Under the pieces are notes generated by a model. That model did no database searches. It was not told where the DNA came from and worked only from the letters and a program-made list of their open reading frames with translations. Shown in pieces: positions 7,779-12,014 of a stretch of 12,014 nt of DNA. Where the stretch lies: assembly GCA_031459615.1 (NCBI GenBank), contig JAVKIE010000021.1, forward strand, positions 1-12,014, written 5' to 3'. Source of the DNA: Calidihabitans tengchongensis (GTDB lineage: Bacteria > Sysuimicrobiota > Sysuimicrobiia > Sysuimicrobiales > Kaftiobacteriaceae). Both the position numbers and the translations under genes were made by a program. Every line of letters begins with the position of its first letter. Within the stretch, counting starts at the first letter, position 1.

Positions 7779-7787
7779 TGTGGATAA
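7779..7787 (-). promoter_or_regulatory. Perfect DnaA box
   Basis: TGTGGATAA on the plus strand is the reverse complement of TTATCCACA, the consensus DnaA binding site. It sits in the 212 bp gap between lonC and dnaB. A weaker half-related TGTAGAAAT follows 12 bases on. A single strong box suggests control of dnaB by DnaA, or a titration site, rather than an origin. Confidence 0.5.
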
Positions 7788-7825
7788 CCTGTAGAAATGG
7801 GGTGAAACCCGGGAGCCGGTCGCGC

Positions 7826-9781
7826 CTACGGGCGCCGGTCGCCCCTCCGACGGCGGGACGGGCGGGCCCACACATGGGGCAGCACCTCGTCGATGGTGGA
7901 GGCGCAGATCACCTCCAGCCCCCGGACGTCGGCGGGGACGTCGGCCCGGTTCTCGGCGGGGATGATGACCGTCCGCATCCCGGCCTGGCGCGCCCCGTAG
8001 ATCTTCTCGGGGATCCCGCCCACCTGACGGATCCTCCCCTGGATGGAGATCTCGCCGGTGACGGCCACGTCCTGGCGCACGGGCTTTCTCTGCAGGGCCG
8101 ACAGCATGGCCAGGGCCACAGCCAGACCGGCGCTGGGGCCGTCGATGAGGCCGCCGCCGATGACATTCACGTGGATGTCGTACCCGCCCACATCGATTCC
8201 GGTCAGCCGCCGGATCACCGAGACCGCGTTGAACACCGAGTCCTTGGCCATGGACCCGGCGGTCTCGTTGAACCGGATGGTGCCGCGCTGGCGCCGTCCC
8301 ACCGGGAACGCGGCCGCCTCGATCTCGATCACCGATCCCACATACTGGGACACACCCAGGGCGAACACCCGCCCGATCTCCGGGATATCGGACGCCTTCA
8401 CGGGCGTGCTGGCGGCCAGCCGCCCCGCGCGGATCACCTCCTGCAGGTCCCGCACCGTGATCCGGACCCGCGGCCGGCGGGCTCCATTGCCCAGCCGGCC
8501 CCTCCGGCGGTACAGGGCGACGCCGTAGGCGTCGGCCAGGATGTTGACGGCGCGCCGCCCTTCCACCGTGTACTCGCTGATGATGCGCGGCACCTCGCTG
8601 CTGATCTCCACCCCCAGCCGGCGGGCCGCCTGGCGCACGATCTTCTGGATGTCCTCCTGGGAGAGGGGGTCGAAGAAGACCTCGGCGCAGCGCGACCGCA
8701 GGGTCGGGCTGATCTCCTCGGGCTCCTTGGTGGTGGCCCCGATCAGGATGAAGTCGGCCGGCGCGCCCTCCTCGAACAGTTTGCGGATGTAGGCGGGGAT
8801 GTGGGGGTTGGAGGGGTCGTAGTAGGAGGACTCAAAGTACACCCGCCGGTCTTCCAGAACCTTCAGCAGTTTGGCCTGCACCACCGGGTCCAGCTCCCCG
8901 ATCTCGTCCACGAACAGGACCCCGCCGTGGGCGCGGGTGACCAGCCCCAGCTTCGGCTCCGGGATGCCCAGCTCGGCGAACTCGCGCCGGCTGCCCTGGT
9001 AGATGGGGTCGTGCACCGACCCCAGCAGGGGGTTGGTGGCCTCGCGGGCGTCCCACCGCAGGGTGGACCCGTCCACCTCGATGAAGGGAGCGTCCTTGCG
9101 GAACGGGCTGCCGGGCAGCTTCTTGGCTTCCTCCAGGACCAGCCGGGCCACGGTGGTCTTGCCCACCCCGGGCGGCCCGTAGAGGATCACGTGCTGGGGC
9201 ACCGGCACGGCCAGCTTGGCCAGCAGGGACCGTATCGCCCGCTCCTGGCCCACCACCTGGGACAGCCGCCGGGGCCGCAGGGCCTCCAGGGCCGTGCGGG
9301 CCAGCCGCACCTCTTCCAGCCTCTCCAGCTCCTCCAGGCGGCGGCGGGTGACCTCGCTTTCGGCCCCGGAGGTCTCCCGGAGCAGCTGCATCTTCAGATC
9401 GCGCAGGTACTCCTCCTGGCGTTCCCGCATCCGGTCGGCCGCCCGCCGCTCCAGTTCATCCTCCACGGCCTTGCGGGCCATCAGGTCGGCGATACGCTCC
9501 TGGAGGTCGTCGAGGATGGCGGGGATCTCCGCCTCCGACGGAACCGACATGAGGGTGGGGTCCTCGTACACCACCCGCTGCAGGCCCAGCACCTGCCGGC
9601 CCAGATGGCGGCTGCGTATCAGGGGCCGCGCGCCGACCCTCTCGGTACGGCGGGCCAGTTCGGGTCCCAGGACGCTGCCCAACACGCCCAGCAGCGCGGC
9701 CACCTTGCGCTTCATGGACTGGCGGCTGTCCAGGATGCCGACGGGGTTGATCGTGCGCAGGATGCGCCGCTGCTGTCCCAT
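7826..9781 (-). CDS. lonC: ATP-dependent protease of the Lon family, LonC type
   Basis: A soluble AAA+ serine protease of 651 residues that should unfold and degrade proteins. The N-terminal part is charged and probably coiled-coil (around residues 95-165), without the full Lon substrate-binding domain. The AAA+ module has Walker A GPPGVGKTT at about 202-210 and Walker B VLFVDE at about 288-293. The protease domain has the catalytic Ser550 in DGPSAGL and Lys593 in GIPEKIYG, 43 residues apart, as in E. coli Lon (679 and 722). The match to the LonC family, first noted in spore-formers, is by overall layout and by position between rplI and dnaB. I chose ATG 9781; GTG 9802 (seven residues longer) and ATG 9715 are alternatives. 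It follows rplI closely and is probably in the same transcript. Confidence 0.92.
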   Translation of the reverse strand: MGQQRRILRTINPVGILDSRQSMKRKVAALLGVLGSVLGPELARRTERVGARPLIRSRHLGRQVLGLQRVVYEDPTLMSVPSEAEIPAILDDLQERIADLMARKAVEDELERRAADRMRERQEEYLRDLKMQLLRETSGAESEVTRRRLEELERLEEVRLARTALEALRPRRLSQVVGQERAIRSLLAKLAVPVPQHVILYGPPGVGKTTVARLVLEEAKKLPGSPFRKDAPFIEVDGSTLRWDAREATNPLLGSVHDPIYQGSRREFAELGIPEPKLGLVTRAHGGVLFVDEIGELDPVVQAKLLKVLEDRRVYFESSYYDPSNPHIPAYIRKLFEEGAPADFILIGATTKEPEEISPTLRSRCAEVFFDPLSQEDIQKIVRQAARRLGVEISSEVPRIISEYTVEGRRAVNILADAYGVALYRRRGRLGNGARRPRVRITVRDLQEVIRAGRLAASTPVKASDIPEIGRVFALGVSQYVGSVIEIEAAAFPVGRRQRGTIRFNETAGSMAKDSVFNAVSVIRRLTGIDVGGYDIHVNVIGGGLIDGPSAGLAVALAMLSALQRKPVRQDVAVTGEISIQGRIRQVGGIPEKIYGARQAGMRTVIIPAENRADVPADVRGLEVICASTIDEVLPHVWARPSRRRRGDRRP

Positions 9782-9830
9782 CGAGGGTCCGACCACCGCC
9801 ACCGCCCGGGGGCGCCAACGTCCCGGGACG

Positions 9831-10277
9831 CTACGGGGCAGCCAGAACGTTCACCTCCACCCGGGCCACCACGCCCGGCGCGATCCGCACCGGCACCGTG
9901 TAGACACCCGCGGCCTTGATGGGCTCCTCCAGTTCCACCTGCCGCTTGGAGACGTCGAACCCCCGGGCCGCCAGCGCCTCGGCGATATCGGCCGCGGTGA
10001 CGGATCCGAACAGGCGGCCGCCCTCGCCTGCCCGGGCCCGTACCTCCACCACCGTTCCCTTCAGGGCCTCCGCCAGGCGCGCGGCCTGTTCCTGTTCGCG
10101 TTCCTGCCGCCGGGCGCGCGCCTGCTGGCGGTCCTGCATCGCGCGCACCCGGCCCGCGGTCGCCTCGGCGGCCAGCCCCCGCGGCAGCAGGTAGTTGCGG
10201 GCGTAGCCGTCTTTGACCTCGACCACGTCTCCGGCGCGGCCCAGGCCGCGCACGTCGGCCAGCAGGACGACCTTCAC
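9831..10277 (-). CDS. rplI: 50S ribosomal protein L9
   Basis: The 148-residue protein of the large subunit that binds 23S rRNA near the L1 stalk base and helps keep the reading frame. The N-terminal domain has the family signature GDVVEVKDGYARNYLLPRGLA, followed by the long Arg/Gln/Glu-rich connecting helix (about residues 43-75) and the C-terminal domain ending in VEVNVLAAP. Length is normal. The GTG start overlaps the stop of the DUF2232 gene by four bases (GTGA), so translation is probably coupled. Confidence 0.97.
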   Translation of the reverse strand: MKVVLLADVRGLGRAGDVVEVKDGYARNYLLPRGLAAEATAGRVRAMQDRQQARARRQEREQEQAARLAEALKGTVVEVRARAGEGGRLFGSVTAADIAEALAARGFDVSKRQVELEEPIKAAGVYTVPVRIAPGVVARVEVNVLAAP

Positions 10278-11404
10278 GGCGCCCCCCGTCCTTCCGGCGC
10301 CGGCGCGCCCTCCCGCCAGCGCCCGCGCAGGTCAAAGACCGCATCCGCCAGCCCCAGGAGCAGGACGGCCACGCTGAGAGCGGGCGTCGCCACCGCCAGG
10401 AAGAGGACCGCGATCCGGTACCAGCGCGGCAGGCGGTACCGGCCCAGCAGCACCCACGCCGCGATCAGGCCCAGCGCCGAGAACACCAGGTAGGCCAGGA
10501 GGGTCAGGTTCATCCCCGCCGTCTCCACCAGGGGATACCGCGTGACGGTCTGGACCAGCACCGCCTGCGCGTCGTCCGATGGCAGGCGCCGCAGGACCGC
10601 CGCCGGGGTCTGCACCGGCACCGACGCCGCCCCGGCTGCCATCTGCAGCCCCAGCCCGACCGGCAGAGACCACAGGAACCACGACGGCAGCCTCCACGAC
10701 GACGCCGGCGCCAGGGCCGGCACCTCGATCCGGATCCGCCGCAGGACTGCCCGGCCGACCACCAGGTTCAGGTAGGCGCTGACAGCGCCGCCCACCACGA
10801 ACAAAAGCGGCAGCAGGCGCGGCAGCAGATTCATCATCTGCTGGATCTGATCGGTCGCCTGGCGGACCACCGCGGGGTCCACGCCCAGCCGCGCGTACAC
10901 GCCCGCCGCCACCTCCTGGCCGGTGCGGGTCTGCTGGATCATCTGCTGGAGGACCTGGCGGGGGTCGACGCCCACGCCCAGCATGGCGAGCCCGGCGCTG
11001 GCGAGGGCCGAGGCCACGGCCACCCCCCAGGTCAGCAGCCACACCGGCCCACCAGACCAGCCCTGCCGCACCCCCCATCCCATGGCCAGGCCCAGAGGGG
11101 CGAACGCCACCACGATGCTCAGGCCGATGAGGATGCCTCCCGCCATGCTGCCGATGGCGGCCGCCACGGCGGCGGACAGGACCGCCACCCGGAGGCCGTG
11201 GCGGACGACCAGGACGACCAGCGGCAGCGGGCACAGGAAGAACGCCGCCGCCCCCGCCACCGGGAGGTACTGGGCCGCCAGGGCCAGCACCACCGTCACC
11301 GACGCGAGGATGGCTCCCTCGGTCAGCCCGCGGACGGACAGGGTGCGCGGCACAGAACTCGCCGAGGGGGTCGGAGATCCGTGATCCGCTGTGCGGACGC
11401 GCAT
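10274..11404 (-). CDS. YybS-type membrane protein (DUF2232)
   Basis: A polytopic membrane protein of about 376 residues with some eight hydrophobic segments, beginning with LTEGAILASVTVVLALAAQ shortly after the start. It resembles YybS/DUF2232 of Bacillus by position next to rplI and by the LTEGA opening of the first membrane helix. Biochemical function is unknown in the family. In Bacillus a c-di-AMP phosphodiesterase gene (gdpP/yybT) lies between yybS and rplI; here it is missing and the gene overlaps rplI by four bases. The ATG at 11404, with GGTGAG upstream, keeps the start close to the first helix. A GTG at 11554 that overlaps the rpsR stop would add 50 Pro/Gly/Arg-rich residues and cannot be excluded. 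Confidence 0.7.
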   Translation of the reverse strand: MRVRTADHGSPTPSASSVPRTLSVRGLTEGAILASVTVVLALAAQYLPVAGAAAFFLCPLPLVVLVVRHGLRVAVLSAAVAAAIGSMAGGILIGLSIVVAFAPLGLAMGWGVRQGWSGGPVWLLTWGVAVASALASAGLAMLGVGVDPRQVLQQMIQQTRTGQEVAAGVYARLGVDPAVVRQATDQIQQMMNLLPRLLPLLFVVGGAVSAYLNLVVGRAVLRRIRIEVPALAPASSWRLPSWFLWSLPVGLGLQMAAGAASVPVQTPAAVLRRLPSDDAQAVLVQTVTRYPLVETAGMNLTLLAYLVFSALGLIAAWVLLGRYRLPRWYRIAVLFLAVATPALSVAVLLLGLADAVFDLRGRWREGAPAPEGRGAP

Positions 11405-11437
11405 CGCACGCTCACCGTCACCGGTCGGGTGTGCCCT

Positions 11438-11456
11438 GCGCCCCTTTCCGGGGCGC
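11438..11456 (-). other. Hairpin between rpsR and the DUF2232 gene
   Basis: GCGCCCC and GGGGCGC form a perfect seven-base stem around a five-base loop in the 146 bp between the two genes. No T-run follows, so it is not a clear terminator; it could shape relative expression of the ribosomal and membrane genes. If the GTG at 11554 is the real start, this lies inside the coding sequence. Confidence 0.3.
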
Positions 11457-11550
11457 TCACCGTACTCCGTCGGGGATCCCCGGCCCGGGCCGTGCCCGAG
11501 CCGTCCGGCCCCCGGTCCCGGGGCACCGGGTCCCGACGCGTCCGCGCGCG

Positions 11551-11808
11551 TCACTCGGATGTGTAGGGCAGCAGCGCCAGCTCCCGGGCGCGCTTGATGG
11601 CCAGCGCCAGCGCCCGCTGGTGCCGCGCGCAGTTACCCGAGACGCGCCGGGGCAGGACCTTCCCCCGCTCGGTCACGAACCGGCGCAGGCGCGTGACGTC
11701 CTTGTAGTCGATCGCCTCGGCCTTCTCGGCGCAGAACGTGCAGTTCTTGCGCTTGGGCCGCCGACCCCGCCACTCCTTTTTGCCCGACTTGCTCTTTCCC
11801 TCGGCCAT
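11551..11808 (-). CDS. rpsR: 30S ribosomal protein S18
   Basis: The 85-residue small-subunit protein that binds next to S6 on the platform. The core GNCARHQRALALAIKRARELALLPY is a standard S18 C-terminus. Cys23, Cys26, Cys60 and His63 form a zinc-ribbon-like set, so this is the zinc-binding form of S18. The ATG has a strong GGAGGAG ribosome binding site a few bases upstream. In most bacteria rpsF and ssb come directly before rpsR. Here the 79 bp upstream show no end of ssb, and then the insertion element begins. Confidence 0.97.
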   Translation of the reverse strand: MAEGKSKSGKKEWRGRRPKRKNCTFCAEKAEAIDYKDVTRLRRFVTERGKVLPRRVSGNCARHQRALALAIKRARELALLPYTSE

Positions 11809-11811
11809 AAC

Positions 11812-11818
11812 TCCTCCG
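11812..11818 (-). promoter_or_regulatory. Ribosome binding site of rpsR
   Basis: GGAGGAG just before the ATG at 11808 is close to the ideal Shine-Dalgarno sequence and fixes the start. Confidence 0.7.
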
Positions 11819-11880
11819 CCCCGATCTCACGCCCACCCGTCGGGCGGTCTGGCGCCGCCCTCCCGCATTCGGGCGCGACC

Positions 11881-11887
11881 TCTAGAA
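11881..11887. other. CTAG target site next to right insertion sequence end
   Basis: The sequence TCTAGAA precedes the element at 11888, with CTAG at 11882-11885. In element orientation both copies read CTAG, two variable bases, then TGT, so the two insertion points share a target motif while the flanks otherwise differ. Confidence 0.45.
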
Positions 11888-12014
11888 TGTCCTGTTTCGC
11901 ATTAGTGTTGACAGTAAAGGAGGGCCATGTGACGAATCCTTCCCGCTGGAAACCAACCCCTTCCGGGTTGACGGGGAGGACCGCCCATGACCCTCGACGA
12001 CAGTGTACACGCTT
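11888..12014 (+). mobile_element. Insertion sequence end, right copy
   Basis: This copy gives 127 bp of the element, eight more than the left copy. Its order outward is 5'-TGTCCTGTTTCGC, a TTGACA hexamer at 11909-11914, a strong AAAGGAGGG (11916-11924) followed by ATG-TGA, then GGGGAGGA and the ATG at 11987 that starts the putative transposase. It separates rpsR from whatever lay upstream. As for the left copy, assignment to IS481 rests on the TGT end and CTAG target and is not proven. Confidence 0.6.
11987..12014 (+). CDS. Start of putative transposase (partial, runs off right edge)
   Basis: Nine codons are visible (MTLDDSVHA), preceded by GGGGAGGA at 11973-11980 with good spacing. From memory the start resembles helix-turn-helix IS481-type transposases, but nine residues cannot support a firm call. 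The same start occurs at the left edge on the other strand. Confidence 0.4.

Noticed and set aside
5322..7787. A plus-strand frame of more than 800 codons antisense to dnaB
   Set aside because: It is a shadow of the very GC-rich helicase gene: it covers the intein and exteins alike, has no recognisable domain, and is rich in Gly, Gln, His and Arg.
7751..7790. Possible replication origin next to dnaB
   Set aside because: Only one perfect DnaA box is present, there is no AT-rich unwinding region and no dnaA or dnaN gene nearby.
7736..9919. A plus-strand frame of over 700 codons antisense to lonC
   Set aside because: Stops are rare in every frame at this GC content. The minus strand encodes a complete protease with all catalytic motifs.
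11842..11860. GGGCGG/CCGCCC hairpin upstream of rpsR as a ribosomal-protein leader
   Set aside because: The known S6:S18-binding leader lies before rpsF, and this six-base GC stem shows no feature that sets it apart from chance.

Overview
This is a very GC-rich bacterial segment, about 70% by eye, and densely coded. One half is a conserved housekeeping block on the minus strand: rpsR, a YybS/DUF2232-type membrane protein, rplI, a LonC-type protease, then dnaB. That order, and especially LonC sitting between rplI and dnaB, is typical of Firmicutes-related lineages (Clostridia-like, Limnochordia-like or deep-branching relatives). The window holds no rRNA or phylogenetic marker that I can place to species, so the organism stays open.

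Layout from left to right. Positions 1-119 are the end of an insertion element, reading outward to the left. A PlsC-like acyltransferase (minus) and a GT-B glycosyltransferase (plus) are divergently transcribed from a gap of about 43 bp. An M3 family zinc oligopeptidase (plus) follows. It converges, with one base between the genes, on an EamA-type permease (minus), which is the last gene after dnaB. dnaB carries a 331-residue intein inside its Walker A motif. The gap upstream of dnaB holds a sigma70-like promoter with a perfect Gram-positive SOS box inside it, and a perfect DnaA box further up. Next come lonC, rplI, the DUF2232 gene and rpsR. From 11888 to the end lies a second copy of the insertion element end, reading outward to the right.

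Positions 1-119 and 11888-12006 are exact reverse complements. Each begins two bases from a CTAG, and each carries the same ribosome binding site and start codon pointing out of the window. The simplest reading is two copies of one insertion sequence in opposite orientation flanking an 11.8 kb chromosomal segment. The CTAG target preference and 5'-TGT end suggest an IS481-type element, but the transposase body lies outside the window. The window probably stops where an assembler could no longer resolve the repeat.

The most interesting signals are the intein whose homing endonuclease motifs look inactivated, the SOS box and DnaA box in front of the replicative helicase, and the inverted element ends. 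I see no undescribed multi-gene defence or biosynthetic system. The ribosomal, protease and helicase genes are core functions. The acyltransferase/glycosyltransferase pair may act on lipids, but that is inference.
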